The position numbers and the translations under genes were made by a program. Source: Trachythela sp. YZ-2020 (taxonomy: Eukaryota > Cnidaria > Anthozoa > Malacalcyonacea > Clavulariidae). From it: a stretch of DNA of 64,000 nt. Under the pieces are notes generated by a model, which made no database searches, was not told where the DNA came from, and saw only the letters and a list, made by a program, of their open reading frames with translations. How positions within the stretch are numbered: the stretch's first letter is position 1; each line of letters starts with the position of its first letter. The stretch covers positions 439,001 to 503,000 of the forward strand of contig JADLSH010000076.1 in NCBI GenBank assembly GCA_016169945.1, read 5' to 3'. This document shows positions 30,010-41,389 of the stretch, piece after piece.

Positions 30010-30360
30010 AATCTTAAGTATTTTCGCAATTCTGTGGTTGCAATGTTTAAGTGTGAAACAATCGTCGCTCAATCGCAAATTTAATCACTCAACCTCAAGA
30101 TTCACAACTATCATAAGTCCAGAACTTGCAGTTTTGCCCAATAGACTGTGCTCCGTCCTAAACATGCAAAGAAAGAAGCTGAAGAAATTCCCAAGCGCAG
30201 TTAACCTTGCAAAATACAAAAACTTAAGGTGCCTAACCAAGCAAATAATTAATAAGAAAACGAAATTATACAACATAAAGCTCAGAGCCTGTACGAGAAT
30301 TCCCGACGATTTTGGACAGCCATAAAACGTTCAACAGAAAACCGAAAGAACATTAATTTA
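30010..30360 (+). pseudogene. LINE fragment (linker between endonuclease and RT)
   Basis: The plus frame reads NLAKYKNLRCLTKQIINKK and KLYNIKLRACTRI. One frame over it reads NSRRFWTAIKRSTENRKN. A basic helix followed by (F/L)W..IK....... is characteristic of the segment just upstream of the RT in non-LTR elements. A frameshift separates the two halves and no catalytic motifs follow. Confidence 0.5.
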
Positions 30361-30790
30361 TAGAATTCATTAGGTATAGAAGCTATATTTAGCCAGTCTA
30401 TTATTAGATCAGTGGTTATAAATTATTTTCATATGCCAATAAATATTGTTATTAGAAACCCCTTATTATAGTGCAATTAGTTCAAATTTATGCAACCTTA
30501 GATTTTCCTGATGTTGTATCCCACAAGCCATGGCTGTATCATTGATTTGCATCATATTTATGAAGTCTGACCATATCAACTTTTCCATCCAAAATAAGCT
30601 TGTGCGAGAGTGCTGGCTCACCTGAACATATGAGTCATAAATTAAAATGTTAGAGAGTATACCATAAAGAGAAAGGAAATATTGTAAATTCGCTCCTCAA
30701 ATTCTTTGTCATTACCAGCAGTTTAACTTATAGCCGAGTTGTAGAAGAAACCGCTGGGTGTGCAAAGAATTCAAGGTTTTTAGCTGATTA
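30361..30790. other. No recognisable gene
   Basis: AT-rich spacer between the LINE fragment and the minisatellite end of element A. Nothing was identified in it. Confidence 0.5.
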
Positions 30791-31018
30791 TTACGGTGGC
30801 CCACAAGTGCAACACACAAGTATATTTATAAACACACAAATAAATTTCAAAACACACAAATATATTTCAAAACACAAATATATTTATAAACACACAAATA
30901 TATTTAAAAACACACAAATATATTTAAAAACACACACATATATTTCAAAACACAAACAAATGTCGAAACACCGAAATAAATGTTGAAACACCGAAATAAA
31001 TGTCGAAACATCCCGGGT
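30791..31018 (+). repeat. Minisatellite end of element A (left)
   Basis: After CGGTGGCCCACAAGTGCAAC there are about eight copies of an 18-20-bp unit (AACACACAAATATATTT with AAAA or ATAA joins). Three copies of a second type follow (ATGTCGAAACACCGAAATAA). The second type recurs once at the right side of element A (44866-44890, minus strand), just before the integrase start. I take this as the terminal region of a large transposon, by analogy with element B. A matching right outer end was not found. Confidence 0.65.
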
Positions 31019-31501
31019 TTTGTTTACGTCAGTTTCGCGCCTTTTTTTTTCAACCATCGAAACGCATGCGATCAACCTTCACCATTTTACAAAAGCAGCG
31101 CCATGTTTTGTTCAAATTGTGGTTCTCGCATGCAAATTACATTTAAATTTTGCCAGTCAGTGGAAAAGGAAACCAACAAACAAACCGAGATGTTCGGAAA
31201 AGTAACGAAGCCTCGAACGCAGCATCAAGTCCTTCCACGAGTGGCAATAACAGCGCCGAAGTGTCAGCAGGAACATCTTTTAAAGATTTTATGACAAAGA
31301 AAAATGAGGAGAGAACCTCACATTTTAAACCATCAAAAAAGCTTCGTCTCTCAGATAAACAAGAAGTAACTATTAACATCGGGTTGATGGAATTGAACGA
31401 AGAAGGATTGGCGTCTCCTTTAAGAGGTAAAAGCTTGCCTGTTAAGATTGCGAAGGATGCAGACTACAAAACGCTTCTAGAATCAGCTATGAAGAAATGT
31501 A

Positions 31502-33290
31502 CCGTATTTCCCGGAGTATAAGTCGACCAGGCATATAAGTCGACCCCCTATTTTTAGACCCAAAAATCTTGATTTTTACGATATCCTGTATATAAGTCGA
31601 CTCCCTCAAATAGAACAGTTACCGGTATCAGACACAGCATGGTATTTAAGAAAATTTAATATTATGATTATTTATATTATGATTATTTACAATTAAATAT
31701 ATGATAACACTAAAATCCTTCAAAGTCACTGTCACTATTATCAGAATCACCGAAAAGTTTGTTGAATTCTTCTGCAGTAATACGATCGTCGAATTGGCGG
31801 TCAGCTTCTTCCTCACGAACATCGCTGTCACGCATTTCTTCCTCGTCAGAACTACTGGCATCATCCTCATCAGAGTCCCACAGCATGTCATCTTCTGTGC
31901 CATCCATGCGGTTTGAAATGGAGCATTTCTTGAAGGAATATACCACGCTCTCATGCTTGATTCCTTCCCACGCATCTAACACCCACTGGCAAACAGTTGG
32001 CAAAGACGCACGCTTCAAATTTCCCGTCGACGTGAAATCTTGGTCTTCTCTCGCCATCCATTCACACCATTTCTCACGAAGTCGGTCTTTGAAGGGCTTG
32101 TTGAGGCAAACATCTAGCGGTTGCACCACACTTGTTAGACCTCCAGGAATAACTGACAAGTCAGTATTTTCTGCTTTGATATGGCGCTTCACCCGTCTGT
32201 CAAATGGCCGCTGAATGCATCAAAACTAGCAAGCTTCTCGTCTTGGATAGGCCACCAGGTCTTGTTCGCCAAACTTTGTCGCTTCAGATTTTCATCCCGC
32301 CTTCGTCCATCCATCCCTTCGCGTGAACATGGATTACAATTCCACGAGGAAATTTATCCTTAGGCATCGTTTTCCTTTTGAAAATAACCATAGGTTTAAG
32401 TTTAGTGCCATCGGCCATGCATGCAAGCACTGTGGTGAATCTCACCTTTTCATGTCCGCTTGTTCTCACGTAAACAGTTTTAGCGCCGGCTTTGTTTACA
32501 GTTTTGGATGATGGCATGTCAAACCACGTTGGCGTCTCGTCCATATTTCCAATATTCTTGAGCTCGTAGTTATGTTCTTTGCGAAGATTGATTACGAATG
32601 ACTGAAATCCGTTATTTTATCTTCGAGATCTGCCGGAAGTTTCTGCGATATTTTTGTTTTCTGTCTAAGAACGAGATTGTTCCGTTTCATAAAGCGGCTA
32701 CACCAACTTCTGCGGCCCGTGAAGCCAACGATCTTGCTTTTCTTCGCCAACGATCTGGCTTGTAACATGATTTGATTTCTGGTTACAACGTAACCAGAAA
32801 GTCGATTGTTGTCTATCCATCTTACGAGCTGCTCTTCAAGTTCAGACCAGTGACACTTCGAACCACGATCGGCACATGTTGTCTTAGGCAGCTGCTTTAT
32901 TTTAGCTTGCTGTTTCCGCCAATCTCGGACAAGCTTCTCGCTAACTCCAAACTGCCGCCCAGCAGCAGAGTTGTTTGATTTTTCGGCAAAATCGACAACT
33001 TTAAGCTTGAATCGAGCTTCGTAATTTCTTCGTTTGGGAGGCATATTTGCATGTGTTTACGCAGAAAGAAATACCGTAGTGAATAACTCAATAAAATGCG
33101 GCGATGACGTGTTCTAATTTATTAACAGCTACCGTAGATGCTGATTGGCCCATTTGCTGACATATAGAATGACCAGTATATCCGGTCTAATTTTTACGCA
33201 TAATTTTGATATCCGGCCAATAAGTCGAGGTCTATTTTTGAACGTCAATTTTGGGGCGTAGAAAATCGACTTATACTCCGGGAAATACGG
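31502..33290 (-). mobile_element. pogo/Tigger-type DNA transposon with TA duplication
   Basis: Terminal inverted repeats CCGTATTTCCCGGAGTATAA (left) and its complement (right, 33265-33290) are flanked by TA at 31500-31501 and 33291-33292. The minus strand encodes a broken transposase. First come an N-terminal psq-like helix-turn-helix (NYEARFKLKVVDFAEKSNN, FGVSEKLVRDWRKQQ) and a CENP-B-type HTH (ELEEQLVRWIDNNR). The DDE parts follow: NMDETPTWFDMP (first Asp), FDAFSGHLTD (second Asp, another frame) and SVVQPLDVCLNKPFK (third Asp). An acidic C-terminus ends at 31710. At least two frameshifts make it inactive. It sits in the element A HECT coding region in a way that leaves the frame continuous if one TA copy is retained. 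Confidence 0.92.
32592..33044 (-). pseudogene. pogo transposase, DNA-binding half
   Basis: 150 codons from ATG at 33044. MPPKRRNYEARFKLK starts the psq-type HTH (residues about 1-55). The CENP-B-like HTH follows (about 65-130), including LVRWIDNNRLSG and SWCSRFMKRNNL. It loses frame at KITDFSHS, just before the catalytic core, which continues in other frames down to 31710. Confidence 0.85.
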
Positions 33291-33537
33291 TAGTGATTAT
33301 GACAAAACATTTGACTCTGAACGCCAATACAATTTCTTCATTAAGACCAATTGGAATAAGCGAAAATGAAGCTGTTGAAGAAGCTATTCGGCATGCTACT
33401 GGTCATGATCTACATCCTGAAGAAAATCAAGCGGAATTAACCGATGCTGATTTAATAATACAAGTGAAAAGGCTTTCGTGGGAATACAAAAGCAATCGTC
33501 GTAAGCAGATTGAATCTGTGGAAAACTGCACTTTATA

Positions 33538-34402
33538 TATACTTCATATGTTAAGTACCTTGGAATTATTATTGACTGTAACTTGAACTGGAAGCATCAC
33601 ATAAATTATATTACATTAAAGATTAGCAAAACTGTAGGAATTATTTCTAAATTGAGATATTACATTCCAAATCATACCTTGTTAGATATTTATAGGTCAT
33701 TGATTTCACCATATTTAACATATGGTGTAGTTGCTTGGGGAAATGCTGCTAAAGTTCATATTCAAAAACTTCTTGTTTTACAAAAGCGTGCATTACGACT
33801 TATGAATTTTAAATCATTTCAAGATCACGCAATTACTCTATTTCTTTCTACCTGCACTCTTCCTGTAACTATGATCTATGTTAAAGAATCTGCTTACATG
33901 CTAAGCACTGCATGAATTATTCACCAAAACGTCTAAATATCATAACTATGATACAAGAATGGTTGCAAAAGATAATTTATATATTAATTCTTCTCGTCTG
34001 GAATTACAAAAGCGTTCATTTTCTAGAGTCGGTACCTTAATTTGGAACAGCATTGATCTTGATATTCGCTCATCGCGTAAACAAACTTTTAAATCTAAAA
34101 TACATCAAGCTCTTTTAACCATACTTAAAGATCAAAATGACTATGTTGACGTGCCTATGATAATTGAAATGTTGCCTAATGTAACCGCGATATAATTTTC
34201 AGCTTATCATAATGCTCTAGTTACTTTTAAAAAAGAATATATTTATTTCCCTCTAAATTCTCTATATAAATCAGTTGTATAATATTTAATATTATTTAAG
34301 TGGAATATATTCATTTCCTGCCGCGATTAGCTTGCTATTGCAGGATTTGAATGTTGTATTGTCATGTGTATTATTCAAATAAAGTTGTATTGTATTGTAT
34401 TT
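33538..34402 (+). pseudogene. 5'-truncated LINE inserted in the element A HECT gene
   Basis: Begins at VKYLGIIIDCNLNWKHHINY, the region just after the RT catalytic box, and continues DIYRSLISPYLTYGVVAWGN, VLQKRALRLMNF and, after a stop/frame change near 33915, LIWNSIDLDIRSS. It ends in a TTGTA microsatellite tail (34383-34402). Truncation at the 5' side and a simple-repeat tail are the usual outcome of target-primed insertion. It separates two HECT coding blocks. Confidence 0.85.
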
Positions 34403-34610
34403 TTGGAAAATCATGGTCTCTTGTCTGTAACGTTTGCCACATTTACAGAAGAAGAGGATGCAGTCGATTTAGGGGGTCCGAGAAGAGAATTTTTCCATCT
34501 CCTGCTTGTGGCTATATGTAAAGATAGTGGTACTATGACTAATTAGGCCTTGCAACGCCAAGACTACTGCTTGTTAATGGATTACAGAATATTTTCTAGT
34601 GCAAATCATG
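34403..34610 (+). pseudogene. Element A HECT gene, start of HECT domain
   Basis: Reads TFATFTEEEDAVDLGGPRREFFHLL, with the GGPRREFF signature that opens HECT N-lobes. A TAG follows after SGTMTN. The same frame continues to IFSSANH and a donor (ATG/GTAATT) at 34611. The element B gene has the equivalent exon at 51110-51325. The next HECT exon is 6 kb away at 40.6 kb, with two other genes between. Confidence 0.7.
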
Positions 34611-35021
34611 GTAATTCCCTTCTACTCAATTAGTCTTCATTGGCTGAGCCATTAAAAAATACATGAAATAGGTCCCCAAGGTAATAATTTTATGTGCACA
34701 TACGTCCCTCAATTAAAGGATTAGTGTCAAGCAAGCGAATCGCGGGCTCAAATGCTCTCTGTGGCCATTTTACGGGCCGGATTTTGGGTCGGTAGACGAC
34801 GTTTTTGAATGATTTTTCAATCATTAAAATATGACAACCATCCTTTCAGTTTATTTCATTATTTTACTGTTTTTGCATAGCTAATATGTAGAACGAAGTG
34901 TTGTTATTGTTAGTTGCTTCTGCTTGGTCAATCAAGCAGATAATTTTGTCATTAGATCTACATGTCCTCAAATGAACCTATGATTGAATTAAATTTGCAA
35001 TTTGTTTAATTCCTATCAGTT

Positions 35022-35623
35022 CTGAAAGTTGGAGTAACTCATCTTCATTGTTTGATGCCCAAAGTGATGAGGAATTAATTTTGAATGATAGGTAATTACA
35101 ATTATGTTACTGTAAATTATATTAATATATAGTTACATACCGCAACTTAGTACACTACTTCCCAAATAAATCAACTTACATGTACATTTTTTAATTCTTA
35201 TCAGCATTTCTGAAAGTTGGAGCACCTCATCTTCATTGTTCGATGCCCAAAGTGATGAGGAATTAATTTTGAATGATAGGTAATTACAATTATGTTACTG
35301 TAAATTATATTAATATATAGTTACATACCGCAACTTAGTACATTACTTCCCAAATAAATCAACTTACATGTACATTTTTTAATTCTTATCAGCATTTCTG
35401 AAAGTTGGAGCACCTCATCTTCATTGTTCGATGCCCAAGGTGATGAGGACTCGATTTGTGATGATAGGTAATTACAATGTTGCTCAGTACATAAATTATA
35501 CTAAGATATACAGTACCTTAAATATATTAACTTACATTTGTTTCATTCTTGTCAGCAGTTCTGAAAGTTGGACAAACTCATCTTCATCATTTCATGTCCA
35601 AAGTAATTTAGTTTGTGATGATA
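35022..35623 (+). CDS. Four tandemly duplicated acidic/Ser-rich exons
   Basis: Exons at about 35023-35091, 35205-35279, 35391-35467 and 35553-35621 all begin after TATCAG/GTCAG acceptors and end GATGATAG or AATGATAG before GTAATT/GTACAT. Each encodes a variant of SESWSTSSSLFDAQSDEE. Each is entered and left in the same phase (one base in, two out), so any number can be joined in frame. Introns 1 and 2 are almost identical, so the middle duplication is recent. Phase fits the next exon at 36004, making these the probable N-terminal linker of the transposase-like gene. Confidence 0.7.
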
Positions 35624-36003
35624 GGTACATAATTATAATGTTACTGTAAATTTCAATATTTAGACTCAATCATTCAATCAAAAGTCCCGAATGGTTTGAC
35701 TCTAATGTACTTTTGCTCCTTATGAACGGCCAATATTCATGCCAATTATATTTGCTGCTCACACTAACACATACGGTCTATGCTTTCACCACTTTTGCTA
35801 TCCTGTAGCCAAAATCAAAGCAATTTTGAGCTGTTCTTTTCTAAATGTGTGTAAAGGTTTATCCACACCCCTTGCTGTTTAGACAAATTATACAGTATCT
35901 TCAATTCTGTGTAAAAACACACTCAGAGAAAACAAAATCCTGAAAAAAAACTTGTGCCAGCTAGTGAGATAAATGTGGCTTAACTTGTTATTTTATATTG
36001 CAG

Positions 36004-38687
36004 GTTTTCTGATAAACTTGAAGATACCTTAAGTGCATCAGAATGTGAAGCTGAAAACACCTCTGACCATATAGAAGTCGATATGGATGTAAGTGTTGAT
36101 GAGAGTATTGGTATGATTGAAGTCCAACATGGTCCAGTAACAAAGGAAGAAAGGAATGATATTTTGAAAGAAAAACTAGAAACTAAATTATCAATGCTTA
36201 ACAAGGTCAACAAGGAACATGAAGTATACTTGGGACTTTTTAACAAAGTACGTGTCATTACTGATATAGATCTATTGCTGACATTGTTCAATTGTGTTCA
36301 GGATCAAGCAAGGTGATAGACTGGAGAGTTGAGGCTGGGTGTTGCCATATTTTATGGAAATGCTCAAATGGACATAATGGTTCCTGGTCTTCATCCCCAG
36401 TACTGTGCAACAAAGGTGCACAAGATGTTTATGCAAACAGTTTGTTGATGGCTATTTCCACACTAATAACAGGAAGTAGCTTTGATAAACTGCAACTGTT
36501 TTGCAAGTTTTTACATTTGAACATGATTTCAAGGTCTACATACATGCGCATGCAAAGGAACTATATGGTCCCTGGAATTAGGTCTTTTTGGGAAGACATG
36601 AGAAAAGAGATTTGGGAAGTACTAAACAATGAGCCTGTAATACTTTGTGGTGATGGTAGGAATGACTCGCCTGGATTTAGTTCTAAATATTGTGTCTATA
36701 TCTTGATGGAACAATTCTTACATGTTATTGTTGCTATGGATGTCATTGACAAACGGGAAACAGGGGGAATTTCAACGAACATGGAAGTATTTGGTTTGAA
36801 GAGACTATTGGAAAGAATTGTTGGAAAGATTGTTACATCCGAAATTGTCACTGATGCATCCACGTCAGTAATTGCACTTGTGAGAAAAATGAAAGGTACG
36901 GTGTTGTAGAAGGTAATTCGTTATTGGTTTACATGGCAATCAATGTATTTTGTTTGTAAAACACCTGTGATGGATCTTGCCTGGTGTGATTGTGAGGGCA
37001 TGGGTTCTGAGTGCATGTGCAAAGTGATAACAGGCCTGTATGCATGTGTCATGAAAAAATAAATTAACACCCCTCCCCCCTTTGGCCATTACCAGATGGG
37101 TGTGCACCCCCTGCAGATCAGCCACTGACTGAAATGCCACATGTATATATTGAAGTACCAGAAAGCATTGGCTATTACTAATAACCAGCCATAATTATTT
37201 CCAACCCCATTGCTTATGTTTTGTATGCTTTACAAATATTTTTAAGATAAATACCCAAAAGAGTATGGTGATCTGTTTCACTCGTTGGATATTTGGCACA
37301 AGTCTGTAAAACTTACCACAAAACTCACCAAGGTATAATACTTCAGGGTGTCACTACTATATATTATTTCCTGTATGAAGCTCCTCCTTCAATGAAGTAC
37401 CTCCTTTTAATAGGCCTCCCTTACTTAGTGAAAAATTAAAATATGCCCACTCCAGGTAACTTTTCTTTAGTGGAAATTTGGTCTTGCAAATGTTTTATAA
37501 TAATTATGATCCCTCTTCTTGATGGCTCCAAATTGATAAGCCCCCTGGTGCATAATATGGTATTCTAATATGCATAATTATGATGATGTAAACATATTAA
37601 TCATAAATGTGCACTACAGCACCGGTATGTTCTTATAATTCTTCCAGGCTGCCAAGGTAAAGAATTGTGAATTAATAAATCAGTGGATAGAGCCAATTAG
37701 AAACCATTTCTGGCATGTTGCTGAGAACTGTAGAGGTGATGAAGAAGCATTAAAGGTAATTTTTCGTTTCTACTGGCCATTTATTTTGAATGGCACAGTA
37801 GTTGTTATTACAGTAATTAAAATTAATATTCTGAATAAATGTTTTCCCATTTTACAGGATAGCTGGTTTGGAGTAGTTCACCATGTAGCAGGTGAACATG
37901 AGTGGGCTGATGGTGAGTGCTATCATGGACCGCTTGTTGAAACTGAAAGTGGAAAGACAGTTCTGGACAAGGGCTCAAAAGCACTGGAATCAATAAGGAT
38001 TGTAGTCCTTGATCCTCGCTTTCTTAGCAGTCTGAATCATTATGTTTATTTCCGGTTTGTATATTGTATTCATTCGAATGAAACTGTAATTCTTTATTTA
38101 ACCAAGGAAATATATTTTATGTTTGCATAAAAGTAATTCTGCATCAGCACTAATTTGGATGTATTTTTTACAGACACACAAGTAGATTAGAGAACTTTAA
38201 TTCTATGCTGTTAAAATACACACCAAAGAGAGTTGGATTTCAGTAAGTACCCTTATGGCATATTTATTTACAAAACCCAAATAAATGTGTAAAATTGGTA
38301 ATTGCTTTATTGGTAATGTATCTTCTTTGTTTTAGAAATGATGCATTCATTGCAAGGACACAGTTGGCAGTTATAGATCATAACAGCCATATATTTAGAA
38401 AGCCAGCATTGACAAAAAGTGGAAAGAAAAGACACAGCAAGATATATAGCAAGCGATCAAAGAATTGGAAAATAACTACTGTTATGCAAGACAAAACATA
38501 TGAGTACTGGGAGAACCTAGCTTGTCGTATCGTGGATATGAGGGTTAAGGATAAAAAAACGATCAATCGAAGAGTCACTGCCCCTTCCAATCACCCATCG
38601 AAAATTTCCAAGTCAATTGCAATGAAACCGATTCCCCAAACTGATGAGCTTGTCAGAAATGCATTATCAAGATTTGAAAAGTCTTGA
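36004..38687 (+). CDS. Transposase-like gene (GDGRNDSPG/DIWHK family)
   Basis: Six exons with clean GT-AG sites: 36004-36895, 37247-37332, 37648-37755, 37858-38054, 38174-38242 and 38336-38687 (TGA stop). The protein has an acidic N-terminus, then a helical segment (EERNDILKEKLETKLSML). Next are VIDWRVEAGCCHILWKC, VILCGDGRNDSPGFSS (first acidic candidate), VVDKRETGG-like DKRETGGIS, EIVTDASTS, LFHSLDIWHKSVKL, WFGVVHHVAGEHEWADG, LENFNSMLLKYTPKR and QLAVIDHN. The Asp-bearing blocks fit an RNase H-fold transposase, and I recall multicopy relatives in cnidarians and fish, but the class is not certain. There is one frame change near 36295; a 54-bp mini-intron there has disagreeing phases. It lies within the element A HECT gene, same strand. 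Confidence 0.65.
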
Positions 38688-39152
38688 TGGTGTCTTTGTA
38701 CAGAAGTGTAAATATAGTTTAGATAGTTTCTTTGACTAAATTTCCAGTTTAGCACATGCTCAAATGACTTCAATATGCTTCAGTACTGTATGTCAATACA
38801 GCATTGTATTGAGGTTACAGTAACTAGTGTTATATTGGTTTGCTTGTTAATATTGGGAAAATATAGAATCTCCCTACTTGAAAGAGACTATTTTCATAAT
38901 TGTGTCACTCTTAATCCCTCAGAAGCTTAATTATTAATTTAAGGCATCACATGGGTGGGGGTATTAGAGAGGGGGCTTTTTAATTTTTCTGTTAATAACG
39001 AGTAATATCATGATGAACTTGGTCTCAGGAGATATTATAATTTGCCTGCTAAATTGCATGCAAAACACCATTTGCATTCCTTATAATGATTATTATTACT
39101 TACATGTAGATCATCATGGCATGTATGTTCTACAGTTTTTCAATTAAAATAT
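38688..39152. other. Spacer between two convergent genes
   Basis: 3' flanks of the transposase-like gene (+) and the CXC/P2RX7-C gene (-), including A/T-rich poly(A)-signal-like words. Nothing else was seen. Confidence 0.5.
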
Positions 39153-40549
39153 TCATGCTCTCTTAAACCCCATATAGTAACCATCTTCAGCTGGATATAA
39201 CCGTCGTATTGTTAATACCACACAGGAAGGACAAACTTTTCTGTTCCCTCTACCCAGCTTTTTATAACGCCATAAAATATATTGTCTATAGGCAGCTTTC
39301 CTGAAACTGTTGGTAGAATATTCAGGTTCTTCAGCTCGGATATCGCATCTTCCCCTGATTGACATGACAAGAACATCCCTATCAGTGCAAACATTTTGAA
39401 ATGTTACAAATGATGTCACACATCGAATTTTACCGCAACACTTGTTTTCCTCGTCACTTGGCATTGGCCTGCATACTCCAAGTGCACCAGCTGGCTGACA
39501 TAGGTGAAGAAGGAGAAACAGGTGCAGGCGTATATGAAACTGCACAATATTCTTTACGTAGTCTAAGCTTCCTTTGCCATTTGATAGTAGTTCCAGTAGA
39601 ATGGAGTCTTTCTGACATTCATTCAAACTGTTGAGAAATTCCTAAAATGAATTTCCATTCTATTTAATTAAGATTATGTACATGTACTGTATCAGGGGGT
39701 AAAGGGTTTTGTTATGACAAGAAGATGCAATTAGGTCACCCACCCCCTCCCATGTTCCCCAAGGTAGACCCCTTGCGAATGCAATAGCTATCTGCAGAAC
39801 AACTTCAAAAGGGCTGCCCATCTACTGACAGACTGTACATGTGATATAATCAATAATGGACATAATGATCTCCAGCTTCTTTTGTTTATATAATATGCAC
39901 AATAGCAGCTCCATATCGTCAGTCTTTTAACATAATTGCCTAACTCATTTTCGAGCCAAATTGAGATATTTGCTTATCGGTTATACAGTAATTTTAATGT
40001 TCTTGCATTGTTGTCATTTGGTCTTGTTCAAGTAATCTATAAAGAACTCATTCCTGTTTGTGTGAAAATCATGTTTTCTTTCGTTTATCTCAAAAGCTAT
40101 GCAACCATTTGCATTAGGCAATTATGCTAAGAGGCTGACGATATACTGATATAAGTACAAGGGGACTTTTACACATGCACATTGAGCATAACCATTTTAC
40201 ATATTTTAAAACGAAGCAATTTGCAAGTGCAAAGTGTTTACCATAATTTGTCCTCTTGCTTCCTCAACGGCTAGCTTGTATGCTCAAATGCGTTTAGCCC
40301 GGCGTTTTTGCTAGCTTCTGTGGTTGTTGAAACAGAGTTTGTGGTTTTATTTTTACACGACGACTTCTTGGTGCCACACGTGCATCGTTCATTTATACAC
40401 CGCAGTCCTTCGTCTTTGCAGGGACAGCCACGCTTTTTTCTGCCACTACCCTTCGAGCATGTGTTTTTACAACTACAAAACTGAAATGGAAATTTTGTAA
40501 ACATTTTCGCCAACTAAAGAACTAGCAAAATTTGGTTCTGTCACTTACT
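39153..40549 (-). pseudogene. CXC plus P2RX7-C-terminal-like protein gene
   Basis: Minus-strand exons are (upstream)-40549 (partial, DARPSTVTVDVNRTQ, donor GTAAGT), 40480-40242 and 39641-39153. The middle exon encodes a Cys-rich CXC region (CSCKNTCSKGSGRKKRGCPC, then CINERCTCG) like Tesmin/TSO1-type DNA-binding repeats. The last exon encodes CRPMPSDEENKCCGK, VTFQNVCTDRDVL, NSFRKAAYRQYILWRYKKLG and VCPSCVVLTIR, the pattern of the cytoplasmic P2X7 C-terminal (ballast) domain. Two frameshifts (in the FEHTS/KLAVEE region near 40270 and just before CRPMP near 39450) indicate decay. There is no P2X channel part. It is convergent with the gene at 36.0-38.7 kb. Confidence 0.7.
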
Positions 40550-41132
40550 TGAGTGCGGTTAACGTCAACAGTGACAGTCGATGGCCTAGCATCCTGATCG
40601 GTGACTACTGACTACATTTCCCGAGGCATGTTCAGACGTCTCGTCCGGTGTAATATCAGAAGTTTGACAAACCATGACTACCTAACAGTTGGGCAAATGC
40701 TTGCTACCATAATTGTTCAAGGTGGAGAGCGACCATGTTGGTTTAGTCGAGCAATATGTGACTACATCAGTAGGGGTTTAGATCGGAGCAATCCTACAAT
40801 AGAAGACGTGCCAGATCATGCTATAAGAAATGATTTGAAGAAGGTATAGGCATATAGCATAATTTTTAAGTCACAGGGGTGTATATATTCACCAGCAGGG
40901 GTAATACACCCCAATCCAGGAGTGGTAAGAAGAAAAAGAAATGATAATTGAGGTCTGACAAGGAGTAGTGAATGCTGAAGTCTTGAATTCCCACCACTTT
41001 CTCATCCAAACTCCTGACATTTTTCCTTTCTCCCATGGTTTAATAGAGAATATTAGATCCCCAACAGTTTCCCCTTGGTACATAAAATGTAGATTATCTG
41101 GGTTTTTCAATGAAAGTTGTGGTGATGTGTTT

Positions 41133-41389
41133 TAGTGATTGACCGACTGCGCCACAATCGGAAATTACCGATTATTCATGCATCAATGTACCTGATACCA
41201 ATTTTTAACCAAAGTTTGTTAAAACTATTAAAGTTGAGCGTTTGTATGTGTATCAACGCGCAATGTATATAATGTTTACAATGTGCATTTGCTCAACAAT
41301 CGGGGAATAAAGATAATTTAACAGATGCCGATTGTCTACCGATAAAGCAAAAATCGGCCCGATTTACGATTATCGGTCATTCACTATTA
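41133..41389. mobile_element. hAT-like MITE with 8-bp duplication
   Basis: Ends TAGTGATTGACCGA and TCGGTCATTCACTA are inverted, with repeated ACCGAT/ATCGG words inside. The flanks carry the same 8 bp, ATGTGTTT (41125-41132 and 41390-41397). 8-bp duplications and short TIRs are typical of hAT elements. 257 bp, non-coding, within an intron of the element A HECT gene. Confidence 0.75.

Larger units (their letters stand above)
31103..33537 (+). pseudogene. Element A HECT gene, N-terminal coding part (interrupted)
   Basis: It starts MFCSNCGSRMQITFKFC, a zinc-ribbon start whose last CxxC is broken by a frameshift near 31155. It continues in the next frame through a Ser-rich linker to SFKDFMTKKNEERTSHF, LSDKQEVTINIGLMELNE and KIAKDADYKTLLESAMKKC at 31500. 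A pogo transposon interrupts at 31502-33290. Coding resumes with SDYDKTFDSERQY and, after another frame change, IGISENEAVEEAIRHATGHD, ELTDADLIIQVKRLSWEYKS and NRRKQIESV. This N-terminal region is typical of transposon-associated HECT proteins, as far as I recall the family. The next HECT exon is at 34403, beyond a LINE insertion. Confidence 0.65.

Noticed and set aside
36248..36301. A 54-bp mini-intron in the transposase-like gene
   Set aside because: GTACGT and TTCAG are present, but joining them gives incompatible phases and a stop; a simple frameshift is equally likely.
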